From Corylus avellana (lineage: Eukaryota > Streptophyta > Magnoliopsida > Fagales > Betulaceae): a DNA stretch of 64,000 nucleotides. The DNA is taken from positions 4,278,001-4,342,000 of the forward strand of contig NC_081548.1 in the NCBI RefSeq assembly GCF_901000735.1. Reading direction: 5' to 3'. The notes below the pieces were generated by a model, which did no database searches, was not told the DNA's origin, and saw only the letters and a list, made by a program, of their open reading frames with translations. Position 1 is the first letter of the stretch; each line of letters begins with the position of its first letter. Both the position numbers and the translations under genes were made by a program. Below are positions 32,101 to 43,533 of this stretch, in pieces.

Positions 32101-35100
32101 ATTGATGCTAACATGTTCTACATTTAGAACCTCTTTTCTGTTCTTGAAGCATATAATCTTGTGCTTCAAAATGGTATGGCTTTGTGGTTCGTAAAATGGA
32201 TATAATGCTAACATTGTTGTATGGTGACTCTAGCTATCCTACATTAAGGGCGGAACCACCTTCGATGGCTACCTAGGTTGGGAATTAGATAATTGAATCT
32301 AAACATCATGAGCTAAAACTTTACTCAATATCATAAAAGATTTAAAGGAACTTGCACATCAAAAAAAAAAAAAAAAAGGATTTAAAGGAACTTCAAATAA
32401 GAAGGTGAGGGTGACAAAAGTATTCAGCTGATCTCCTTTAAATCTATTTTGTCTCTAGCTGATGATCTCTTGCACTTGTCACCTTCTTTTGGCCAAAGGA
32501 CCCTAGACTTTTTTCTTTAGCTGATCTCCTCTTGGTCTTCCTCTAGGGCCTTGCTTTAAGGCCAAGTCTTTATGGGATGGCCTAGTGGAAAAGATTGAGC
32601 GTTGGTTGGCTAGTTAGAAAATTATGCATTTATCCAAGGGTAGTAGAGTTACCCTCATAACGAGCACTCTCTCCAACTTACCTACATATTTTGTGTCTCT
32701 TTCTCATTCTTACTATTGTGGCAAATCGTATAGAGAAGCTCCAACAAGATTTTTTATGGGGTGGGATAGGTGAAGAATTTAAATATCACTTGGTCATTTA
32801 GCCCAAAGTTTGCTCTCTTATTTTTGAGGGAGGCTTAGGGATTTGGAACTTGAGATTGTTCAACAGAGCCCTTTTAGGGAAGTGGTTGTGACGTTATGTG
32901 CATGAGAAAGGGGCTTGGTGGGAAGTTGTTTTGGACGCTAAATTTGGTTGTGTTTGAGGCAGGTGGTGCTTTATTGATCCCCCAAGGTCGCTTGGGGTGG
33001 GGCTTTGGAAGTATATTAGAAGGGGGTGGAGGTTGTTTTCTAGCCATACCATATTTGAACTGGGAGATGGGGTCCAATATCGATGATGTGTGGTGTGGAG
33101 AGTCAAGTCTTAAGGAATCGTTTCTAGTTTTATATAACTTTGCTTGTGTGAAGGATGCGCTTGTTGCAATTAATATGGATTGTTTGAATGGTTCCTTTCA
33201 ATGGAATGTTAGCTTTATTCGTTTGGCTCATGATTGGGAAGTGGATGTTCTGGCTTCCTTCTTTACCTTGTTGTATTCCCATAGAGCGAGAAGGGAAGGG
33301 GGGACAAGCTTTGGTGGGCTTCATCTCGCAAAGGGAAGTTTGATGTTAGATCCTTTTACAAGATCCTTGCTTGTAAAGACAATCTTCCTTTCTTTTGGAA
33401 GAGTATTTGGCAGACTAGGGCTCCCTTAAAAGTGGCTTTTTCACCAGGTCGGCGGCTCTAGGGATGATTCTTACCATGGACAACCTTAAGAAGAGACTTC
33501 TCATTGTGATTAATAGGTGTTACTTGTGCAAACTTAATGGGGAGTCCATTAATCATCTTCTCCTCCATTGTGAGGTCGCCAATGCCTTATGGAATGCCAT
33601 CTTCAGTCGCTTTGGATTGTCTTGAGTTATGTCTAATCATGTGATGGATTTGTTTGCCTATTGGTAGACGGGTGGTTGCTCTTGGGTGCTGTGGAAGATT
33701 GGGGTGGGCAGATTAACCGATTATCGACTGTCTACCGACTGTGACCGAACCGACATTAATCGTCAACTAATAGAAGTCAATCGGTAATCGGTTAAGATTT
33801 TTATACCGATTTTCGATTTAGTTCTGTAATCGGTAAAACATTTTTCTTATCGGTTTCCAAACCAAACCGATAAGGAACCGATAGTGGGGGTATAAAACGA
33901 CGTTTCGTTTTTAATTTTTCATAATATACAATTTATTGAAATCAAAACTACGTAGTTTTGGGATGCTATATATACATCTCTTTCTTTCTTTCCCCTAACC
34001 CTAAATCAAATCCTTTGCCGTCCCCGTCTGTTCTCTCGACTCTCACATTGCTCTCACTCTCAACTCTTTGACTTTCGCACGCCCCTCTCAATCTTAGTCT
34101 CAGCTCTCTCGCAAGACGCTCCTCTCGTCACTCTCAGCTCCTGGTCGTCTCTCTCTGGCTCTATCGTCGTCGTGTTCCTCTTCTGTCGTGAGTCCGTGAC
34201 GGTGTGGTTCGACTCCAATTGTCGGTGGTGCAACGTCAAAGCCTTGTGGGTTGCGCGTTGTTGGTCTGACATTAACCGATTATCCAAACCGTTTTTAACC
34301 AAAATTTTCGAAATGATTTCTTATCGAAATGTTATCGGTTAATTAACCAAATTAATTGATAATTTTGGTTAATTATCGAAAATACGGTTACTGGTACCAT
34401 TATAACCGATACCCACTCCTATGAAAGATGGTTCTTCTTTGCCTTATGTAGAGCATGTGGAGGGAAAGAAATGATAGAAATTTCGAAAACCAATGAGGAC
34501 TTTGGAGGAGCTCAAGTCATTTTTCTTTTTTTCTCTCTTTTCTTCGACAGCTGCATGTTTAGCTCCCTTAGTGATTAGCTTTATTGACTTTCTTGTTCTC
34601 TTTTGTCCTTCTACTTAGGCGTCCACTTATATACTTCCTAAGTACAAGAGTTGTGCCTCCTTTTACGCTTTTTAATATATACAACATTACTTATAAAAAA
34701 AAAATGATGGTGAGTGTTGTGAGTTCAATTTGTATCTTTCGAAATTGGAATAAGCGATGCTTACTAGACAAGGAGAGAGGTAAATCATTGATTAAATTTA
34801 GAGGTTTTGAACTTCAATTCCCTATGGAAACATTGTAGAAGATACAGGGAAAAGAGGTATAGCTTGTGGCAGAAGGTGCTGGTCCTTGGATGTCGTATAA
34901 CTACTCATGGGGGATCTTTGTCATGGATTAGCCCCGCATGCTTGTGGTTTCCAGAAAAGCGTTTCTGAAGTTTAATTGGGACATTTCATAGGGAAATTAA
35001 GGCTCAAGTATAAATTGGCTTTTCTTGGAGACATATGTTGCCTCTATATTATACCACCACAAGTTCATTCCTTTTGTTTTTGTTTTTGTGTGCCATTAAT

Positions 35101-38100
35101 TAAAGTGCTTGCTGCAGATATAATTTGTTAAACGTAATGCAAGCATTGTCTTGTGGGAGACTTGGTAAATTATGACGTTTTTTGCATTTTGATACAAAGA
35201 ATTAACACAAGCAAATGTTTGGGTTTTTTTATTTTTATTTTTGTGTTATTGAAGCCTACTAGGACTTTCTTTTTGCAGTAGACTAACAATAACAGTTACT
35301 GTAGGCCAGTGAAAACCAACGTGTCATACGTAGACGTTGCCTTCAGTTTGAAGAGGCTCCACCGAATTTTGTTGGAAACAGTGCCAGTTCCTTGGATATT
35401 ACTGATAAAGTGACCAATTCAAGGCCACCTGCCACCACTGTAGAATTGGAGGGTTTGGAATCTCTAGATATAAATGCAGCTTCTAGTAGGGGTGAAACGT
35501 TTACATTGTCCCAATCCAGGACAATTTTGCTTCCTCAGTATAGAGGAAATTCTCCCTTAACAGCTCCCAAGCCATCAGGTATCGGCCTGCACTTGAATAG
35601 CATTGTCAGTGCGGTGCCATTAGGGCATGGTGCCATTGCAGACTTGAAACCAGCAGAGCGGCATATGTCATCAGCTGTCATCAGCTGTCATTCACTCGAG
35701 AATACAAGAAGTTGCCCAATTTCATTTGTTGCTGAAGATGGGAAGGACAATAGTATGTCTTCAGTTGCTGCAAGTTCTGCCCCTTCTGAGTCTCCCAACT
35801 CTAAAGAACCTTTGAATTTGTTGCCTGTAGAGTTTCATGCAACTCCGCATGATAAGAGGAAATTTTACTCTGAATACGTTGAAAGTTATGAGTACTGCCA
35901 ACTGAGTTCCAAAAAGAAAAGGTGAGTTCCTAGTTTTCTTTGTTTTTATTATGATAGTCCATCTCTCCTATGTAATTGTTCGGTTAACCACTAAATTTTG
36001 TATGCTTCCACAGGAAGAAAACTTCGAGCCCCATTGATAATGATGGTTGCAAGCGTTGCAACTGTAAGAAGACCAAATGCTTGAAACTGTAAGTAAATCC
36101 ATGTTTTAAAGTTTACACTTGTTTATAAGTTTGGTCATATTATAGAATCTATTTCCCTTTTCAGTTATTGTGATTGCTTTGCTGCTGGAATCTACTGTGC
36201 GGAACCTTGTGCTTGCCAAGAGTGCTATAACAGACCTGAATATGAAGATACAGTTCTTGAAATCCGACAACAAATTGAGTCCCGTAATCCACTTGCATTT
36301 GCTCCCAAGATTGTACGGCCTGTACCTGAGTTCAATAATAGGGTATGAAATCCTTTCAGTTCAATTTTATTTGCATACTTATTTAGCAACTTGATTATTG
36401 GATTTTCCCTGCATAGGAAGATGGAAATAGAGCAACTCCATCCTCGGGGAGGCATAAAAGAGGCTGCAATTGCAAAAAGTCAATGTGTCTCAAGAAATAT
36501 TGCGAATGCTATCAGGTTTGAATTTTTTTACTGCATAATATGCCATCATGCTTGCCAATTTTTTTGTGTTCCAATCACTCTAATTGAACTTTCATTGGCT
36601 TCATTTTCAAAAGGCTAATGTAGGATGCTCTAGTGGATGCCGGTGCGATGGATGCAAAAATGTTTATGGCCGGAAGGAAGGTAGGAACATTCGTTAAGAA
36701 CTGATGTTTCTTAATATGATCACTAAATAATCCTTAGTAGTATTGTCATTAAAATGATCAAGTTTGCATTGTTATGAATAGTTGTGTAAGAAAAGGAAAA
36801 AAGAGGAGTATTCCATCCATACGTCAAACCCCTTTTAGTTGAAGTGTATTATGAGGTAGCAAATAAAGATAAAGGTTTAGGCTTCAATGTCTATTTGTTT
36901 TCTTATTTTTTGATCATTAATCGAAATATCATTAAAAGTGTAAGGCACCCTTATGTACATAGGAAGTATACAAGAGAAGCCATATAACTAGTAAGGGCAA
37001 AGAAAACAAGAAAATCATGATAAATAACCACCAATGTTTGTTTTCAAAAATCATGATAACTAACCACAAGTTCCATTACCTTATATATGAAGAGGAGCAT
37101 GACAGGTAACATGTTTGCATGCCAAAGAAAATGGTCTGAAATCAATTGCAGTAGTGTCTAACGATAAATTTATGTTGCCGGCTTTTCAGAATATGTTGCT
37201 ACTGAGCATGTTGTGAATAAAGAGATGATTAGTGACAGAGCTGGTGAGAGAAGATTTGAAGGCACACTTGACGAGAGGCTGGAAATGGTGGCAACCAAGA
37301 AAGATTTCTTACGTCCTGAGTTGTATGATCTGCACAGCCTCACTCCTCAGACACCGACATTCATGTGCTCAGAGTAAGATCCCTTTCATATTGACATCTC
37401 ATTTTTTCTCAGCAAAAAGATACAAAAAAGATGTCACAGTATATTCTGAAACTAAGCTAGATCATAATTTTAACTACTTATTTGCTAATTGCTATTTTTT
37501 CCCAACCCTAACCAAGCTAGTCATGGAAGGCCTGATCGAAAATCACAATCTTTTTCAAGAAGATGCCTCCAGTCACCTGAATCTGATCTTGCTATCTTGT
37601 CATCCTATGTGGATCCTAGGAAATCTTCAAGAACTTTGGGTAGCAGTGACATGCTTCTGCAAGCAAATAACGAATTACCAAATGTTGGTTGTTTTGATTG
37701 GCAAGTGGATTACAACATGGAAATGATGGATCAGTTATCACCAAGTAATAATGTAGTTGCAAATATGTGCCATCAAACTCCGGTATCAGATCCACCCTTG
37801 ATGACCATGTCTTCTTCAAGTTCATCCAAAACAACAGACTGGACAAACATTTCACAAGTTCAACCCCCTCCTGGAACTTGCTATCTATCATCAAGCGGTC
37901 CCCTTCGTTGGCGCAGTTCACCAATTACTCCGATGGCTCGGTTGGATGGGATGAAATCAGTCCAGGGGCTTGACCCTGACGGTGGGCTTTGTGACATTCT
38001 GGAAGATGAAACTCCTGAGATATTGAAGGATAGTGCTACACCAATTAAGTCTGTTAAAGTAAGTTCCCCAAATCAGAAGCGAGTTTCTCCTCCCAAGAGC

Positions 38101-38265
38101 CATTTGCATGAGCTTGGGTCAAACTCTTCAGGGGGGTTGAGAAGTGGCCGCAAGTTCATATTGAAGGCTGTCCCCTCTTTCCCACCTCTTACCCCTTGCA
38201 TTGATTCCAAAGGCGGTACAAATTCGAAAGCTAACAACATTCAAGATGATAGTAGCAGCAAATGA
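29148..38265 (+). CDS. TSO1-like: TSO1/tesmin-like CXC (CRC domain) DNA-binding protein
   Basis: Ten coding exons: 29148-29216, 30112-30266, 30419-31157, 35305-35921, 36014-36088, 36165-36342, 36417-36515, 36614-36680, 37190-37373, 37521-38265; 2928 nt, 975 aa. [18 protein letters not shown] (from residue 24) is the N-terminal motif of plant TCX proteins and [10 protein letters not shown] (from 330) is a second one. The CRC domain has two cysteine-rich halves: residues 538-577 with [15 protein letters not shown] and 627-664 with [15 protein letters not shown], joined by [11 protein letters not shown] (592-602). Tyr553 and Tyr639 are the conserved DNA-contacting tyrosines. In this family CRC domains read TTYGAA (CHR) sites in MuvB/DREAM-type complexes and, in Arabidopsis, control cell division in meristems and flowers. 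Intron 3 (31158-35304) is swollen by a LINE; its donor GTATAA is unusual. Which TCX paralogue this is cannot be settled here. Confidence 0.93.
32339..32393 (+). mobile_element. Tiny retroposed insertion with 15-bp duplication
   Basis: GATTTAAAGGAACTT occurs at 32339-32353 and 32379-32393. Between the copies are only GCACATC, 17 A residues and a G. Perfect target duplication plus poly-A is the mark of LINE-driven retroposition of an extremely truncated transcript. Confidence 0.75.
32510..34703 (+). mobile_element. 5'-truncated LINE in TSO1-like intron 3
   Basis: Broken frames read [20 protein letters not shown] (32720-32780), [20 protein letters not shown] and the zinc-binding [18 protein letters not shown] (33521-33575), typical of the region after plant LINE reverse transcriptases. 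After a hAT insertion it resumes with [12 protein letters not shown] (34450-34487). It ends in a poly-A run at 34694-34703. Same strand as the host gene. Stops and frameshifts make it non-functional. The 5' edge is approximate. Confidence 0.8.
33700..34421. mobile_element. Nonautonomous hAT element inside the LINE
   Basis: 722 bp with ends TGGGGTGGGCAG and, on the complement, TAGGAGTGGGTA. 8-bp target duplication TGGAAGAT / TGAAAGAT (33692-33699, 34422-34429), as for hAT. Subterminal parts are dense in ACCGATTA-type motifs, like those at 53.7 kb. The middle (33965-34270) looks like a promoter and leader: TATATATA, then C/T-rich sequence with CCCTAACCCTAA. It may be a deleted derivative of an autonomous hAT. 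Confidence 0.82.
36905..37000 (-). repeat. LINE 3'-end fragment in TSO1-like intron 8
   Basis: AATCGAAATATCATTAAAAG followed by TGTAAGGCACCCTTATGTAC resembles the sequence at 43361-43395 in the hydrolase intron, so both belong to one dispersed repeat. Its place at a LINE 3' end is inferred. Confidence 0.4.
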
Positions 38266-38286
38266 GGGACATGTCTGGAGATTTTG

Positions 38287-38378
38287 GTGAGTCATCATTT
38301 TCCACCTGCCATTTCTAATATGGTTTTTGAGCTGTATTACTGATCTGTACGCTAATCTTTATCTCTTTCTTGCTTCAG
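38287..38378 (+). other. Possible 3'UTR intron of TSO1-like gene
   Basis: TTTTG/GTGAGT donor and CTTGCTTCAG/CA acceptor lie 21 bp after the stop codon. Unsupported by any transcript here. Confidence 0.45.
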
Positions 38379-39134
38379 CACACTCCAAAAGGGCATATGC
38401 TGTTGGGCTTTTTACATGATCACAGAAGAACATTGCAGAAAGTCCCATGGGTTGGAAAACAGCAGACCTTACCATGTGGAAACGCCTCCTGAGCCCTAAA
38501 TATTTTCTAACATATCAATTTATAATTGGCTCAGTCATTTACTACTGCACTAAACAGGTCTACAAGTGGGCCACTGGCCTCATGTTTCGAGAACTAATGC
38601 ACAAAATTTTAAGGATCACTGCCGGCTGCACTCTCATCTCTAGTCTTCTTTATCTTGTCGTAGTTATCATGTTCCTAATTTGTAGCTTTTCTTTGTTCAA
38701 TCGAATGTTTGAAATTATTGTTCAAATGGGTTTGAATCTTTGAGTAAGAACTAAAGTAGGTGTCCCAATTCAACTCGGCAAAAATAAATTTTATTTTTCC
38801 ATTTTCTGAACACAGTTGAATCAGTGTGTTTGGATGTTTTTCCATTTTATGTTTTGATGTAGTATATTTGCACTTTCCCTTCTTTTCAAATGGTCTCTTG
38901 TGAAAGTGCTATGCTTGGTAGATGTCAACGGTCCTTGAGTAAATACAGGTATATGGGTTTTACTACGGCTAGAAGTGAAACAATACACTAACAATGGAAA
39001 ATGTTTCTTTTCTTCTTTTGGTTTTTTTATCTTTTCACTTTTTAAATCACCATTGGATCAAGACTACAAATTTAATGGTAATTTTGAAAAGTGGGAGAAT
39101 TGAGGAATAATGAGGAGAGAATGTGTAACACTTC
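38379..39134. other. 3' UTR and intergenic
   Basis: Probable 3' UTR of the TSO1-like gene to about 38810 (AATAAATT at 38782), then plain AT-rich sequence. Confidence 0.4.
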
Positions 39135-39142
39135 TCATTAAT

Positions 39143-39633
39143 TAGGGTTACAAATAAACTAGTTCGTTTGATAATTCGTTCGATATTCGCTTGGTTTAAC
39201 TCAACTTGAACTCGAGCTCAATACTATACAAATCCATTTATTACTGTAGAAACTTATTCAATTAGTAAATGATACATACTTGACTTTTTCAAGAAAACTC
39301 GAAAGAGACTCGTGAGCTCAACTCGTTTAAAACTGGACTAGATCATTTGTTTGTCTCGTTAACTCGTTCATATATCTTTTTATATATATACAAGATATAT
39401 ATTACTAAAAATTAGTTATATAAATTTAAATATGCATACTAGTAATTAAGTAATATATGTTATACAGGTTACTTATCTAGTTAATATTTAATTGCCAAGC
39501 TCGAGCTCGCCCAATCTTCCAATGAGCTAGTCTTGAACACACATTTTATAACTCAGCTTGAATAAGCATTTTTGTAAACGAGCCAGTCTTAAAATCTTAA
39601 AGCTTGACTCGGCTCAGCATAATTACAACCCTA
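39143..39633. mobile_element. hAT-type MITE
   Basis: 491 bp; ends TAGGGTTACAAAT and, on the complement, TAGGGTTGTAATTATG. Imperfect 8-bp duplication TCATTAAT / TCACTAAC (39135-39142, 39634-39641). The arms carry repeated AACTCG and CTCGAGCTC motifs. No coding sequence. Confidence 0.75.
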
Positions 39634-39641
39634 TCACTAAC

Positions 39642-40333
39642 AATAATCAAGAAGATAAAAGATAGCTAGATGCAGTGTGAATCCTTTCTCAATCCCTAAG
39701 TTGTTTGGCGAATATCTTGTACACGCAAGGAAAGTGTTTATCTCATTCACCTTTACTTTAAGCTTGAGCAAATTTAAGCTAAAAATAAATAAATACAGAA
39801 ATAGTTATAAAAAAGAGTGATGCTCGGGATACAACTTTTACTATAAATCCCTGATAAACAGCCGTAACAGTTGACATAGCCAATAAACAATCAAACTGAG
39901 CTTGAGCAAGATCAACAAGTTCAGCATTCCCATAATTTCAAGCATTTATTCCGCATTTCAAATACCTCCGATGTCTCAAAGATATTATGAGTTTCATCAG
40001 TATCACAAAAGAAAAAAAGATAAAAACAAAATTTCCATTTCTGAAAAATTCACCCCCTTTTTTCTTCTTCTCCTTGTTTCCTACTAGTGAACCCCCACCC
40101 TCAAAAAAAAAAAACAAAAAAGAAAAAGAAAAACACAAATCCCTTAGTGAGCAGCAAACGCCAAATACAAGAGAGCCTCGGTTAACAAGTTTATTTAGGA
40201 AAAGAGAGATGATAGGTGAATAGGAACTGAACCATGCAGCTAAACCATATAACCAGCTCCATCTTCTACTCTAGAGTGCCCCTTGGAACCCTTATTTTAT
40301 ATGCTTAACTTCCAATATGACCCACTAGTATGA
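39642..40333. other. Intergenic and 3' UTR of hydrolase gene
   Basis: Convergent gap between the TSO1-like and hydrolase genes. No further feature. A poly-A run lies at 40102-40112. Confidence 0.4.
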
Positions 40334-43300
40334 TCAGGATCCCTCCAGCTCCAAAGTTGCAGTCAGCCAATTACAAACTTCATCCGTCTCCTCCGGGATT
40401 GTATAGTGACCTAACCTGCATCATAACAACATTGCACCTTACAGACTAACTATTGAGAAGAAGAAGAAGCATATCAGAGTCCTTAGTGAAGGTAGTTAAA
40501 TACCCATTGTAAGATCTAAATGTAAGATTTCGAAATCCAGCAGAGCTTAAGGTCTGCGCTGATCTCTTTCCGTGTTCATATGCAACCACATCGTCACCTG
40601 CAACATGAAATTGAATTATATCTCCATTATAGAGAGCGATTTTTTATTTTCGTGGGTTCATTCTCCAACAGGAATCTTTGATTGAATCCTATCATAATTT
40701 TTATTGTCAAGAGTCCTTTGTGTTATAATATTAATTAAATGATCAAATTTATCATTTTTCTATCCAGCTTAACCTTTTAAGATAACTGGTGATTGAACAT
40801 ATATCAAAGCAAAGGTCCTAAGTTCGAATCTTTTGAGATAAGCAGTGATTTAACACTTTGAAACATTGTTCAACCCAACAAGCATCTTGAACCAATCAAC
40901 TTATCCAATCATGGTTCATAGAATACATAAGCATCTTGTATCAATCAACTTATTCAATCATGGTGCAGAAGATAAAGAGAATTAGACGTCTACTAAAAAG
41001 ACTTGTCTTTACCAAATAACCTAGACAATCTATTTAAACCCCACAGGTTGTGTAAGAAAAGCAGTACTGCAGAAACTCTCTAGAGTGAAAATGCTACATT
41101 TGTCTATGCACGCACGTGCTCTAAATGTATGGGAGCAGTAAAGCCAAGGTAACTGAGTTTTCATGTATATGCAAGTAATAATTTGCTATTTCATACTGGG
41201 TAGACTTAAATAGATGAAAGCACTGTGATTAGGACTTTTTTTTTGGATTCGTCTCTTTGCATGCTTTGAAGAGGAAAACACAATGGTACACAAAACAGAT
41301 GTTTGAACTGGACAATCAAGCTATATCACGAAACTTAGATGAAAACTAAAACACACGGAACACAATTTTACACAATCAAGATATATCAAGAAACCTAGCT
41401 AGATGGAAATGTTGAGATGGTAACTCAGTGACAAAACTAGCAATGAGAACACTGGTAGTGACAACATATGAGTTTCCAATGAAAGCTCCAACAAGGATAT
41501 ATATAGTCTGGGTGAGTACTTGTGCGAGAGAAGTAGAAAGCACGAAAGCATGGTTTTCCTCCTACAGAAACAGTTCTATTATGATAAGCAGATTATGGAA
41601 GATCTAGAAATACTTATCGTTAAAAGCAATTTTTCACTATTTTGAATCTGAGATTGACCTTAAGCATGTTGACAAAGTAGAACTTTAAAAAAATTAAAAA
41701 GGACATGTTATATTCAACTTCATATCACTAGAAGTGTTTCAGCAGCTTGGTGGCTTCCTGATATGACTTAAACAGTAAAGAGAGATGACTTGAAATGCTC
41801 CCATTAGCATAAATTAACAAAAAAGGGGAAAAAATCCAGTTAAAAATTAACTGAAACCACATCATAAAAACTGATAGATGAATATGGATACCTAGACCAT
41901 GGCAGAGAAAAATGGGTAATAATGCTGCACGTCTTGCTGCCTCATGCGACCCTTCCACTCGATTCCTCAAGGTCCTATAAACATTAGCTGATATGCTGAA
42001 CATGTTGCTTAATGACAAAGAGTATGCGGATTATTGATTACAAGGTGGCTTATTGGTGTATTACGCATTTTTATGTATACATATATATGATAGAAGTCAA
42101 ACCTTGAACACGGAAGCCAGCCACTAAGACCAACAATTGCGCTTAAGTTGACTCGGTAAAGGTTGCCATTCCCATAGTTTCCTGAAACAAGGCACATGGC
42201 AGAGTAGAGCGCGGTTGCAGCACCCATACTGAAGCCCCCAATACCAAGTTTGACTGCACAGTAATGGTAAAATTAAAATTACATAAGCTATGCAGTAGTG
42301 GTAATGCTCCATAAAACATAATATAATATGTGCCTTGGATATATAGCACTTTCACATATTTATATGCTCACAAGGATTAAATGACAATACTCAGATGCAC
42401 TGTAAATGCTTCTCAGAAGAGTACAAACCAACTAAACCCCCCGCCCCATGTTTCTGTTCTTCCATCCTCCTACCCACATGAAAGTTGCTGCAAAAGATTA
42501 AACTCCCAAGGCTGGGAAGGGGTAACTTCACTTTAGACCCCTGAATTACCAAGCGATTTGAGAAGCCCACCAAACTTTAAAACCTCTCAATTTGGACTCA
42601 TGAACTTTCAATTGCAGTCAATTTGAACCCCTCCGTCATATTTAGCCATTAACTTCCCTGATTTACCCTTAAAAAGACCAAAATATCCCTAATTTTTTTT
42701 TAACTTTATTTTTTTATTTGGAATTAAGGGTAAATTTGGAATTTATAAAAAAAGTCAGGACTATAAACGTCATTATCTCACTTTTAACGTTTAAAATCTT
42801 TTTGATAAATACTTTTAACGTTTAAAATCTAACAGAGGGGTTCAAATTTATTGCAATTGAAAGTTAAGGGATCCAAATTGAGAGGTTTTGAAGTTTGTGG
42901 GGTTTCTCTAATCGCGTGGTAATTCAGGAGTGTAAAGTGAAGTTACCCTTTAATTAAACAACTATTTTGCTCCTAGCTTAATTATTTTATTAAAATTAAC
43001 AGACTAAAGGACACAGCAGTGATCCTGCAGCTTTCAGCTAATCTGAACAACCTCAATAGACAACAAGGTAAGTGACATTTTCATGAGACTCTTGGAAATC
43101 ACAGAGGATTAGGTTAGAATACAAAAACATTGAAGAACTAAGGAAAAAAAAAAATAGGGATACAGGTGGAGAAGTATCTTGTATTCGCTAAAACCTAATT
43201 TTGGGCCAGCTATAAATTTCGGAAGAGAAAACCATTTGGGGGGAAAAGACAAGAATATATTTGAAGCAGTTCATTACACATGATTCACAAACAAGGAATT

Positions 43301-43480
43301 TCTGAGTTTCTTTTCCTCAATCACCAAATCCATAAGTTTCTAAATTATTATTTTTTTATAAGTAATCGAAATAGCATTAAAATCGTAAGGAGCATTAGTA
43401 TTATTTTGTCAAAACGAGTTTAGTAAATGATGGATCAAGTCACAGAAAGATTCCAAGGAAAGCTTAATAAATACCAACTC

Positions 43481-43533
<53 letters not shown>

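Noticed and set aside
34584..34990. Possible extra TSO1-like exon or captured gene between the LINE and exon 4
   Set aside because: Frames such as [12 protein letters not shown] are broken by stops, match no TCX exon, and the exon chain without them is already in frame.
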